Below the pieces are notes generated by a model, which searched no databases, was not told where the DNA came from, and saw only the letters and a program-made list of their open reading frames with translations. A stretch of DNA of 64,000 nt, taken from Symsagittifera roscoffensis (taxonomy: Eukaryota > Xenacoelomorpha > Acoela > Convolutidae). The position numbers and the translations under genes were made by a program. This document shows positions 51,666 through 61,974 of this stretch, piece after piece (positions within the stretch are counted from its first letter, which is position 1; every line of letters begins with the position of its first letter). The stretch is from NCBI RefSeq assembly GCF_963678635.1, contig NC_087063.1, forward strand, positions 85,609,574 through 85,673,573. Reading direction: 5' to 3'.

Positions 51666-52550
51666 ATGATTAACCCGAAATCGAACGAAAATTACAACTT
51701 CTGAGAAATTTTTCACGTTAATAAAAATAAAATTCAGATCAGTAATGAAAAATGAACAGTTAACTGCTAAAATTGACTAAAAATGGTGTAAATTTGTCTT
51801 GAAAATTATAAGATATTGAAAGAAATTCAACAAAATCTTCTTCAAAACTGATGATTATCTCTCTGTTGCTTCTACATAATTTTCATGATTATTCCGTGGA
51901 AAAATCCTATGTTTTATGATTATACTTGCTTTCTGCTTAATACATGTTTTCGCTATTGAACTCACTTTGCAAGAAAATTTAGTTAGAACTGGGGAAATTA
52001 AAAGGAAAACAGTATCAATTGAACGAACAATTTGCTGGCAGAGATTAAATTAGAAATGATAGCGTCTGATTATTACGATGTAATTTGTACATGTTTTTCT
52101 CTAGGTTCCCTTGTTCATTTGCTACAGCAAAGTATTTAAGCAAAAGTTTAACTTTTAGGATCCTTAACTATCACTTTTCTTGCAAAGTAGTCATTAAATC
52201 GCTTTTTGATTTTGTCAGAAGTTTTCTCAAAAATGATTTAGTGAGAAAGAATCGGTGCTAGTTAAAGCATTCAAAAGCACATGTAAAAACTGAGGAAATT
52301 GAAATTTTTGAAGGGGATGGGGTGCTGTTTGTATTATGAGGGACACTTTTATTATAAAAAATCGAAGCTATAACCAAAGTTTTTTGTTTTTGTACTGAAG
52401 CTGTATGCGGCTCCAGGCTGGATTTGAATATTGAACGCCCAATTGCTTGATATTGGCGAATATTGGGATAGCTTTTCAGAAATCTGCCAAAACGTGTAAA
52501 CATTACTGCCCGCCAATGGTGAGATTAACAAGAAGAAGTGTTCTGATTGA
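51666..52550. other. Intergenic AT-rich sequence
   Basis: No gene, RNA or clear repeat is seen. Short minus ORFs at 52258-52606 overlap in different frames and show no family likeness. Confidence 0.45.
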
Positions 52551-53150
52551 GCCCTTAATTTCTGATTTAGCGAGGTCGTTTTGAAGAAAAAGAGTAGTCC
52601 AAACAAAACTACGAAAATGTCAAAAATTGGGCTTGCCCTACTTCCATTTTGGTTTCCCTACTTCCATGTTGGTAGCTACTTACACAGTGGAAGTCCCCAT
52701 TAGCTGTTTTTTGATTGAATTTTGAATCTAGACTTTGTGCAGGCTGGTTTTCAAGAAGATGATGTATGGCCGAAAGGATCAAAATTTCAAAAAATGGCTT
52801 TTAACTAAGTCCATAGTGGTGCCCCTTTTAGGCCATAATTAAGGAGAAGCTGTTTATGCCGAGAGGTTCCTTACAATCTGTTTTCCATTGAACCCTTAAG
52901 CTCAGATTTGGCAGGGTTGTTTACAAAAAGATGTATATACGAAAAAGGTGAACATGTCAAAACATTGCACTCTTACCATGTTCATAGCAGTTTCTTTTCA
53001 ACACCATAACTAGGGATTAGCCGCTTATGCCGGGGATATCTTTGCAACCCGTTTTTTTCCCATTGAACCCATCAACTCAGATTTCGCAGGGCTGTGTTCG
53101 AGAAAATATATATCCGAAAAACGGTCAAAATGTCAAAAGATGGACTCATA
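52550..53150 (+). repeat. ~172-bp diverged tandem repeat, block 1 (4 units)
   Basis: The marker CAGATTTGGCAGGGTTGTTT occurs in drifted form at about 52564, 52735, 52907 and 53080, a period of 171-173 bp. Other shared strings are AAAAATGTCAAAA, CCATAACTAGGGATTAGCCG, CTTATGCCG and TTTTCCATTGAACCC. Confidence 0.8.
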
Positions 53151-53366
53151 CAAGTCGATAGCTGTTTTTCTACTACTAATTTCAGAAATGGCAGGTTCGG
53201 TTTGGAGAAAATGGACAAAACCAAAAAGCGTCAAAATCTTTTAGGATTGAACCCTACGACAGCCACAGGAATTGAATCTTTCCATTCAATATCGTTTAGT
53301 TGCAAACCGGCAGAATTGGACTTAAAGAATAATTATAAAACTTCCCGAAGTCAAAAAAATAAATGA

Positions 53367-54100
53367 AAAAAAAAACCGTACACCATACATTTTCATGAAA
53401 GCTGTTTTATGAAAACTTAATACTTATTTTGCCATGCGTTCATGAAGTAGTATACATTCAAAGCGGAATTAAGCGCACAAGTAAGAACAAGGATAGGCGG
53501 ATACTGTGCTAATAGCACAGAATGTTCCGACCATAGTCTTTAAAAAACGACCAAATTTTTTCAAATTTTTGTCCTTTTTTCGGCGTGGTGTAATAAAAGG
53601 AGCTGAATAAAAAAAACTGGGGGTTAAGTATATTCGACATTCATAGTAAAATAATTAAATTTAAAAACAATTTTTGTAGAAAGCTTACTAGAAAAACAAA
53701 AAAGTGAAAAAGTATTTAAAAAATTTTTTCAAACTTTTGAAGTTGTGCAAACTTTGATTCCAAAAAAGGCGCTGAAATACTCAAAGTAAAACTAACGTTA
53801 TTCAAGAAAAACTAAGATTTTAACTTTTAATTTAAGCTATTGTGAAAGGTTTTAAGCAAATAAAACAAGACTGCTCGCTTTAGTCGCTCGAAATAAGACG
53901 AAAAATCCAAATTTTTTAACCGGGTTTGCTCGACAGTGGTGAATATTTTTGGAACTTTAAAATAGGGTTCGAATCACAACTGCAAGGGCTGTAATATGAT
54001 ATATAACTCAATACAGTCCGATGATTATTTGTGGTACCTGATTTTGCGTTGAAAAAAAACTTAAACACTCGAATACAAGGTTGCTCCCCATTTTCAATGG
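53367..54100. other. Intergenic sequence
   Basis: AT-rich (many A-runs); no gene recognised. It may already belong to the decayed Polinton-like DNA that follows, but I find no motif to prove it. Confidence 0.35.
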
Positions 54101-54129
54101 TCGGAACACCAAGGATAAAAGAATTTGAA

Positions 54130-54600
54130 ATGGTGTGAAAAAAGGACCTGAAAACGCATCAGCAATAAAGAAAGCGTTAGAATGTTTTGTCGAGTGTCCA
54201 CTAAATTTGTTAGCGCCAATTGAGGCGAAAATGAAAAAACATAAATTAATTGTCATGAAAAGGAACTTGTGCAGTAGCTTCAAATGCAAAACAAATTGAG
54301 AAAATTGAATCAATAGATCAGTTTTTTATTCTGCTGGGAAATCTGAACATTTAAATCCACTTTCGGAACAAGAAGTCGATCATGCTTTTCGTGAACTTTG
54401 CACGATTGCTGATAGCTATTAGAGCTTGCTTTCCTTTAAACACAAATAAAACGTCAAACCGCTAAAAAAATACATATGATTATGAACAATTTAGAAATTG
54501 TTTTGAAAAACAAGCAAACAAAATATCAAGACTTATACATGATTCATCGCGGCGTTCCTTGTCTCTTACTAAAAAAAATTGAAAACTATCAAAATCCAAG
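54130..54600 (+). pseudogene. Decayed Polinton/adintovirus-type small ORF, possibly two copies
   Basis: The + strand frame at about 54131-54301 reads NASAIKKALECFVECPLNLL and continues APIEAKMKKHKLIVMKRNLC to a stop. A second stretch at about 54374-54460 reads VDHAFRELCTIADSY and, after a stop, SLLSFKHK and NVKPLKKYI; a third near 54525 gives MIHRGVPCLLLKKI. The pattern (short helix with Cys, then spaced basic KxKKHK, then a C-terminal RGxxxxLLxK) resembles a small basic protein that often precedes capsid-associated genes in Polinton-like elements. The match is by pattern only and both copies are broken. Confidence 0.4.
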
Positions 54601-56079
54601 TTAGTAAAGTGACAAAAGAGAGGACGACTGTCAATTATAGAAAAAAGATCAAAACCATTAAAACATCAGACAAAAGAACGTCCCGACAACTCAATTTTTT
54701 AGTTTCAAACATACTAAAAAAAATGTCTGATCGGGAAACGAAACCCAGATCTTACGGTGCAAAGCAACCGCATTAACTCTAGATCAAGTGGGAAGGAGCC
54801 TATCAGTTGTTACAGTTCAATGAAAAAAGCAAAATTTCTCATAATATTACAAAATATAGAGCCTCTTCAAGGACTTCAAATACAGTTTGATAGCAAGACA
54901 ACGGGTCCAAAATTTAAAACAAAAGTGAAAAATCCTTCGAACCGTACAAAAAACTTCAGCGCAAGAGCGAGAAAATTCATGCATTTTTTTTACCCATAAC
55001 AATTCCAAGCTTTCAAATGTTTTTACCATATACTTCTAAAAAAACAAAGAAAAAAACCATCAAGACAGTGTTCGCTTCGTTTATTGAATTTTACAATTTA
55101 AAAAAAAATTATCGAAACCCGAGTTTGTAAATTAACAAAAAAACAGGACAATAAACAATTAGAATAAAAATTGATTACTTCAGGAAAAGTCCATGCTTTG
55201 AAAATTAGGTTCTTACAAGTTTAAAAGATAGACAGCTTTTTAGGACTTAAATCAATTTTTATCACATCCCAAAACATAAAATAATAATTAAGAACTCTTC
55301 AGTTCAATTTCTACGAAAAAACAACCGTAAAAACCACTTCAAAAACAACGACAAATAGCCAGAGCGAGAAAACGCTTGCATTTTTTTCACTTATAGCTAA
55401 CTATCGCAATTTTTTTAAATGTTCTTGCAATGCCTTGCTTTTCTTTTCATTTTGCTATTGTTTTTGAGCTTCGCTTAGTAGATCTAAAACAGATTGATAG
55501 CGCTCCAAAATAAATTGGCTGGCATACAAATAAACACAAACTTGGTAGTAATAGAAGTACTTAAGGAAACAACGTATGTTATGACTGATACAGAAAAGTA
55601 AGAGAAAGTATAAGAAAAAGAGCAAGTTAATTGTTGATGTTGTGTTGTGTTGTGTTTCTAGATCAGTTTGGTGGATTTACTGCAGATGTTTTGTTGAATA
55701 ATATGGTTGACTGACTATGGAGACTACTTCTAGTAAGTTGCATGTAATAATAAACAAGGAGAGTTACTTGACACTGAAAAGGTGGAGCAATGTTAGCTGT
55801 TGGTGTTTGGCCGATTTAATGTAACACTAAGGGTCAACTGAAGCAACGAAAGGAGAGGAGAGGAGAGGGAAGGAGAGGGAAGGAAGGGAACGGTAAGGAG
55901 TATGAGGGAAGAAGAACAGGTATGTGTCAGTCATCATTATCGTCATCGGCTATGTCATGATTATATCTGTGCAGTTGGTTACCAATGCACAATGAAAGAT
56001 CATAGTTACGCTCGAGATGTTCACACATGTTTCCTTCCACCCATTGTTAACACTCATCATCGTCGCTCATCCAAATATA
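54601..56079. other. Intergenic sequence with a local duplication
   Basis: GCGAGAAAATTCATGCATTT at about 54966 and GCGAGAAAACGCTTGCATTT at about 55364 mark a diverged ~400-bp direct duplication, both followed by TTTTCACTTATA-like text. Lys-rich short ORFs (54579-54776, 54757-54999) could be Polinton remains but are not identified. A purine simple repeat (ggagaggagaggagagggaa) lies at 55853-55890. Confidence 0.45.
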
Positions 56080-56495
56080 CGATTACGTCTCAAATGGCAT
56101 AATTCCCAAATGGCATAAAAAAGAAAAAGTTCCCAAATGGCACAAATTTCATACAACAGTTGCAGTGAAAAAGTCGAGAGCATTTTTTTTGTGAACAATG
56201 TGAGGAAATTAGTCGTTGTCAATTCAAATATGAAAAGCATAAAATTGCGTTTATTGAATTCAATGTATTCAACTTGTATTCTTGTATTCAATTTGTCCGA
56301 CAAAATCGACGCTTAAATTTTCTTTGGAAGCGATTAATTCCAAATCTTGTTCACATGTTATCGTTCCTGACAAAATGTTAGCATTAGAAACTGAGAGAAA
56401 ACGTTTGAATCACAAAAAAAAACTTGAAATTTATGTCATTTGGGAAAAGTTTCATTTTAATGCCATTTGGGAATTATGCCAAGTTACCGTAATCG
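56080..56495. mobile_element. ATGGCATA foldback element (~416 bp)
   Basis: Left arm CGATTACG...TGGCATAATTCCCAAATGGC...TTCCCAAATGGCACAAATTT at 56080-56150 and its inverse at 56425-56495 (AAATTTATGTCATTTGGGAA...GCCATTTGGGAATTATGCCA...CGTAATCG). Arms are about 70 bp with several mismatches. A solo half is at 51415. Confidence 0.85.
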
Positions 56496-56689
56496 CCAAA
56501 TATGCTGTAAATAGGACAAGTGCTAGCCTATCAAGTTCTAATCAGTGTCAAGGAACTAAGTGAGGTTTCGCTTAATTAGGTTGTGTTATTCTTGTTTTAT
56601 ATTTTTTGCTCAAATTTTGTGAATTACTGGAAAGCAAGTTACGCTCCCCAACAAAAGAGACACAAGGACGAAAATTGAATAGCATTTTA

Positions 56690-57010
56690 AAGAGTCGATG
56701 AAAGTATCTCAGACTGTTATATAGGTCAACGTTTTTTAAAGGAAAAGTCTTTAAATGCTCTAATAACTTCAGAAAAGGCACTCATACGTATAATTCAATT
56801 TTGAATACCCTCAGGTATATGCTCACTTTTTAAGAGTCAATAAACAAGGTTTTCTCAGATTCAGTTTTCTCAAGTTTGGTTAATGTTATCAAAAGTTGTT
56901 CTGGACATTCATTAGACTAGTCATTAGAAATGCGAAACAAAAAAAAACAAATCAGTATATTTTTCTACTTTACTTGCGGTTATTGACTTTTTTTCTAAAT
57001 GTCTGATGGC
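56690..57010 (+). mobile_element. AAGAGT-family element (degraded copy)
   Basis: Head at 56690 (aaagagtcgatgaaagtatc followed by cagactgttatataggtc), then a shortened, rearranged interior with TTTTCTCAAGTTTGG and TAATGTTATCAAAAG, and a tail near 56980 (ggttattgactttttttc). A second head-like string (taagagtcaataaac) lies at 56829. Confidence 0.5.
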
Positions 57011-57779
57011 GATCCCATTAAATTGACCCACATTTTACGCTTGCGATTGTAATGCGGTTTCAAATCGGGAGTTTTTTTTTCGTGGCAACAGATTCATTTG
57101 ATGGCTCGGTTTATGTAACTTATTTTCTTAGCTTCTCTGTCGCATTTGGTCTAGAGATCACAAGCTAGAAGATATACAAAGTGTTAATTGTAAACTTTGT
57201 CAGTGCTCTTAAAAGAAAAAAACTGAGTAATCAGATATTAACTTAGTTTAGAAACAAGTCAAACTCTATCAAATTTTGCCACCAAGAAGAATGTGATACC
57301 AAAATTTTAAGCAAGCTGGATTTCTTTTGAGATCTGAAAAGTTACGAGTTCGTAGAGATTATATTCTAGAGTCAGAATCTTACGGTTCTGTCAAGAACTC
57401 GAAAAAGCAACTGATGTGTCCATATCCAAAGTACAACGCTTTCGCAAACCAAAACTTTGTACACAGAATTTGGTCCATTCATAAAAGGTTTGCGAATCTT
57501 TCAACCTTTTTTCTCCAGCGAAGCGTAGTGTATAAGTACGAAGACATTTTTCTAACCTAAGTCGAAAAAAAATACTCTTTGATGGCTTTCTCGGTATAAA
57601 TCATATTTAAGCCCATTTAAGCATGTCGCAATTTGTTTTGGCTCGTGTAAAGTTCTGTTGAAAACAATAGATATTATGCAAATGTATGAGATTTGTTGAT
57701 TTTTATTGTTTTCTTTTTGCGACGCTTACGAAAACTATTGCACTTTTCGCAGAAACTTCAAATTTTCTCGGAAACTACT

Positions 57780-58640
57780 CGGCGGATTTTCAAAAAACAG
57801 TACCAATGGATAAACTGGCGACTCTTTCTTGTGCCTGCATGTTTCGCTACCTTATTTTCATTTCACCCCACGTTCTACGGCTTTCGAAAATTTCGGAAGG
57901 GGGAGTTTTTGGCCCCCTTTTGGGGAGTTTTGTTTTCATTTTCTCAAATATTAAATGCGCAAATCGGAGAAACGTTGCAATCAAAACAAATCATGGGAAT
58001 CCAAATTCTCAGGCGGCTAGTTCCTAAATTCGGTAGAAAAAAAGTTATGGCTTCAAACAAGCGCATTTTTTGACATATCTGTTAAATTTTAAAATTTGAT
58101 TTTTCTCAAAACAACCCTGCCAAATCGGAGATCAAGGATTGAACCTAAAGAAAAACCAAACAAGCGAATCTTGCCCGTGTAAGCGGCTATGCCGTGTTTT
58201 GAAAAAAAAATATGGCTTTAGAAAATGTCCAGTTTTCACTGTTTTGCACGTTTTTTTTTGGAAACGCACTCTTTTTTTCAAAAACTAAACACTGATTCTG
58301 AGGTTGTTACTTCAAGCAATTTAACATGGTACATAGATTCCCTGTGTAATCTATGATCCACTTTTTTGTAAAGAAGTTGCAATGGACATCGCATAAAATC
58401 ATTTTTTGAAATTTAACCCGTTCTCTAGAAATTTCAAACTTTTCACGAAAACTACTAGCTCAATCTGATATTACAGGTATCATATGAAAATAAGAGTGTG
58501 GAAGTCTTCCCTGTATAAGATGCTTTTTCTCTGCTGTATTAGAGCAAAGTAAGTGGACTTAAGAAAAGTCAATTTTTACAAAACTTGATCGTTTTTTGGA
58601 ATCTTTGGTCACTTTTTTTTCGCAAACTACCCAGCCAAAT
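57780..58640 (-). repeat. ~172-bp diverged tandem repeat, block 2 (opposite orientation)
   Basis: The marker AACCCTGCCAAATCGGAGAT, the inverse of that in block 1, occurs in drifted form at about 57776, 58112, 58449 and 58622. Spacings are 336, 337 and 173 bp, consistent with the same 172-bp period. Shared neighbours are TAAGCGGCTATGCCGTG and GGATTGAACCTAAAG. Confidence 0.75.
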
Positions 58641-58794
58641 CTGAGATAAGTAAATCAGTTGAAAGAGCGAGTAGTAGTTTTCTCTTTTAAGTAAGCGGCT
58701 AATCCCCTACTTAAATAGGTAAATCGTCACAGTACAAGATTAAAACTTTAGAAACAGGTGCATTCAGCATTAGCTAGGCCACTAGTTTACCTTC

Positions 58795-58872
58795 AAGCGA
58801 CCATAGCTCAATAGTGAGGAAGTGAGACTCCTAATCAACAGGTGGGAGATTCAGATCCGGAACATTGAAATT
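58795..58872 (+). repeat. tRNA-like segment (SINE or tRNA pseudogene)
   Basis: CATAGCTCAATAGTGAGGAA is A-box-like and GAGATTCAGATCCGG B-box-like, with an anticodon-loop-like CTCCTAATC between. Acceptor ends do not pair. A related string (gagagtcaaatcctgg) at about 59158 follows a similar D-arm-like region. Confidence 0.4.
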
Positions 58873-59297
58873 TGTGGTCGAATTTTTGCTGCATAGCATT
58901 GGCAATTTGATAACTACTGCTCATTTATTGGTCCAGGCCGAACAGAACAGATTGGACTGCCGGTGTTCTACAGTAAGTCCGACCATTTAAGAAGCTCATG
59001 TATATCCCTATGACAATGGGTCTTTCTGAAGTTGACGCACGAGGGTGACACACAAGGCATGTTAAGAATTGTGCTAAATGATGTCATTTACAGTGCACTA
59101 TGCCCGAAAGATGGTTAGGACTCGTAAGGTGGGTGGTTAGGCAACTTGCCACCCTTTTGAGAGTCAAATCCTGGTGTTTCAATTTTCTACTCTGGTGACG
59201 TAACTTTCCTATTTAGAACGTAACTGAGAACGTAACTTTCCTATTTAAAAAAATTTTTTCATAAAAGTTTTCCCCCTTATTGTATTTTTAATATTTT

Positions 59298-59765
59298 AAG
59301 AGTAACGAACTTAGTGAAAACTCTTATATAAATCTTGGTGATTTTTTTCAGGATAAAATCTTAAAATGCTCTAATAACTACCGATGTGCATTCATAGATA
59401 TTAATGCATTGATGTATGCACTTAGGTATATATGCACGTTCTAAGTTCAATTGAAATTAATCTGCTGAAAGTGACGTAAATAGCACTCTCCAAATACGAA
59501 CGTGGAAATGGCGCAAAAAAAACCGTGAACAATTTTTTGTTTCGAAAGTAGAATTTAATTTTAAAATTATCAGTTTTCTCGAGGTGGGAAAATGTTATCA
59601 AAAAATCGCCGGTCATTAATTGTTCTAGAAATTCAAAGAGCTTAAAGGGCATCTATTTTTTTTCTTTGAAATTAGAAAGTTGAGATGTTTTCAACAAAGT
59701 AGTTATTTTTTTTTGGTTTGCTTGCGTTCAATACTCTTTTCCAACTGCCTGTTGGCTATTTTCCC
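59298..59765 (+). mobile_element. AAGAGT-family element (copy)
   Basis: Head TAAGAGTAACGAACTTAGTG and tail CGTTCAATACTCTTTTCCAA are inverted relative to each other. The interior keeps CCAAATACGAACGTGGAAAT, GGCGCAAAAAA, TTTTCTCGAGGTGGG and CAAAGAGCTTAAAGGGCAT. It is closest to the copy at 27859. Confidence 0.62.
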
Positions 59766-59819
59766 ATTTGCCTGATTTCATTCAGTTTTGCTTGTTCAGA
59801 GCTCTTTTTCGCGTTTTCC

Positions 59820-60245
59820 TCGCCTGTGTTTGTGAAGCACAGCTTCGCTTCCGTGTTCAAAATATATCAATAAAGTGTGTTGTATAAACTTGACTTCTCT
59901 TGACTTCTTCTAAAACAGTAGAATCAACTATTTTTAGCAATTGTGGAACAATAAAAAAAGTGCATGAAGGAGATTTTCATCGAAAATTGTTCATCAATGA
60001 GTGACAAAAAAGTAGCTCTCGCAGAGGGACAGAGAGCATTTCATTTCCCTAAGCATTTAATATACCGCTATTTTGATGATCATGGAAAGAAATGTGTTCC
60101 TAATTGCACTCAAGTCATGTCAAAAACGAATGATTCAAAAACTGATGCAATGAAAAATCTCCGAGACGTGAAAAATGTGTGACTTTTTATCAGTTTTTTA
60201 TACGACATTTTTTACAAAACAAACTAAAAACGGAACTGGGGATAG
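59820..60245. other. Sequence between AAGAGT element and capsid fragment
   Basis: Holds one dispersed terminal hairpin (TTTGTGAAGCACAGCTTCGC at about 59829) and a 72-codon + ORF (59964-60182; EGQRAFHFPKHLIYRYFDDH) of unknown identity. It may belong to the Polinton-like remnant that starts at 60246. Confidence 0.4.
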
Positions 60246-60420
60246 AGTTTGAAATTCGCAATCGCAATTAATACAAAAACAGCTGTTACAGGATCTTTTC
60301 ATTGAAGTATTTTAATTATCAACTGTGTTCTGTGTTGTTTCAGAGGAGCTATAAACACTGGGTGTGGAAGGGCACTTCTTTCTTTGATATAAGTTGTCAT
60401 TGTCGCCAGTAGGATATGTC
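60246..60420 (+). pseudogene. Fragment of Polinton-type structural (F54H12.2-like) gene
   Basis: Reads KFAIAINTKTAVTGSFH in one frame and, after a frameshift, a Cys-Gly-Arg-rich strand region followed by FDISCHCRQ. The DNA also aligns with 62520-62660 (cagctgttacaggat against cagctgttgcgggat; ggaagggcac against ggaagagcaa). It is therefore a second, shorter copy of the gene at 61975, 2.3 kb upstream in the same orientation. Confidence 0.6.
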
Positions 60421-60440
60421 GGGGCAAAATCGTTCAGGGT

Positions 60441-60455
60441 GGGGGGGGGGGGGGG
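60441..60455. repeat. Poly-G tract (15 bp)
   Basis: A run of 15 G immediately 3' of the capsid fragment, unusual in such AT-rich sequence. Its length is likely to vary. Confidence 0.9.
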
Positions 60456-60469
60456 CGATGAAGACCTGC

Positions 60470-60860
60470 GTGTATTAACCTAAGCTATAGAGGATCCAGT
60501 CCTCAACCTATGTAATAACATAGGGAGTAGACTTCCCAATGTATTAAAATAGGAAAAAGGTTTCTCAATGTATTAAGATAGGTTATAGGTGTCAAATGGT
60601 AAATTTTTCGGCACCCGAATTTTTCCCATGTATTAAGATAGTGTGTTGATCCCCCCTATGTGTTTGGATTACTAATATAAAAAAATCATTGAGATAGGAA
60701 ATAGAATTCCCAATTTACTAAGGTTATAGCTTTCAGAGTTTCAGATGGTAAGTTTCGAGAAAAAGTTTCAAAAAATTTTTGATACCAGATTTCGCCGATA
60801 CAGCAATATTTTCAAACTGCAATGTTTAAAATTCAATGTATTAAGATAAATAATAGATTT
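60470..60860. repeat. Short ATGTATTAAGATAG repeats (cluster 2)
   Basis: Copies of CCCAATGTATTAAGATAGG, more or less altered, at about 60510, 60538, 60570, 60628, 60655, 60710 and 60834. Units of ~30 bp share GGAAATAGATTTCCCAATG. The same motif forms cluster 1 at 51490. Confidence 0.75.
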
Positions 60861-61594
60861 CTCACTGTCTTGGAAATTTTGCCCACAAAACTAACTTTCT
60901 GAAACGTACCATCCGAAAAAAAAATTATTTCTTTGTACCTGTATTGTTTTAAACCCGGACATAAATTTGAAAGAAATGGACCGAAAATTGGACCGAAATG
61001 GACCGAGAAATTGGATAAAATTTGCTTCATCAGTATATGCATTGTTCGATTGTTAGTCATTCTAACCAAAAAAACTGTTAACCTAATAAGTCTATTTGTT
61101 TTGCATATTGAATACGATGAAAGCAATATAGTGAAAGAATCAAGAGTGCTGATTTGAGTCATATTTTTGTTTTGATTTAAAACAAAATCAGACGGCGGTT
61201 ATAATGAGTTAAAAAAACACGATATCCTCAGTGTTTTTACGACATTGTAAGAATACATTCCCCGATGATGCATTGTGATAAAAAGGAATATAAAAAGTAG
61301 GTGATACAAAATCTCCTTTATTTCGATGTGTTTCGGTCATTTCCAAGGTAAAAAAGGGAACATAAATTCTACAAAACAGTACATGAACTATCAGTCCGTT
61401 ACAAATCTACAATTGAAAAATTTATTAGAAAGCTTTTTCCATGGCATAAAAATTGAACCAAGAGATACTACAGATGAAAAAAAACTTCTTTGTGTCCGTA
61501 AGAATTACACGAGTTGTTCTCTTGTTTCACAAGATTTCGGATAATCATTTTTGATTTATACTTCATACGAAATGGCTGCTGTAAGTTCAACTAA
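60861..61594. other. Sequence upstream of Polinton-type core gene
   Basis: AT-rich. A 72-codon + ORF at 61326-61544 (KNLLESFFHGIKIEPRDTTD) is open but unrecognised; its position just before the next fragment suggests it may be another decayed gene of the same element. Overlapping ORFs near 60933-61162 on both strands are not credited. Confidence 0.4.
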
Positions 61595-61933
61595 CTTTTT
61601 GGAGGACATGCAAGACAGCGTGGAAAAGGTTTTGAAGCTCTTGCACAAACTCTTGGCTCTTGGGAGAACTGCAATCCGCTTTTTAAAAAAAGTAGAGCTC
61701 CAGCGGCAAAAAAATCGGAGCTAATTTATTTTGAAATTGCAGCAACAGAGATTGGAGACGTCGTTAGTGGACGAAAAACTAAAAAAATTTGTAGAAATTG
61801 TTGGAACAAAAACAGTGCGAAAATAGTAGGCGGTGGAAAAAAATCTAAGCGTAGAACTAGTAGAATTAAGTCTCAAAAAAAGAGATCGAAAACCATTCGT
61901 TCTCTCGAAGACATTTTTTACAAAACAAAATGA
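61595..61933 (+). pseudogene. Polinton/adintovirus-type small basic core protein gene (pX-like), no start codon
   Basis: A frame open for 112 codons that lacks an ATG. It begins with a Gly/Arg segment (GGHARQRGKGFEALAQTLG), continues through IAATEIGDVVSGRKTKK and ends with a very basic tail (GGGKKSKRRTSRIKSQKKRS) and EDIFYKTK-stop. A Gly-rich start, an ...DVxSGR... segment, a Lys/Arg-rich tail and a DIF-type C terminus together match the adenovirus pX-like small proteins that lie next to capsid genes in Polintons. The next fragment is 40 bp downstream on the same strand, as expected for that gene order. Part of the N terminus is probably lost. Confidence 0.55.
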
Positions 61934-61974
61934 TTGTAAACCAGAGTGGTAATTTTAGATACGAAGCTTTTACA

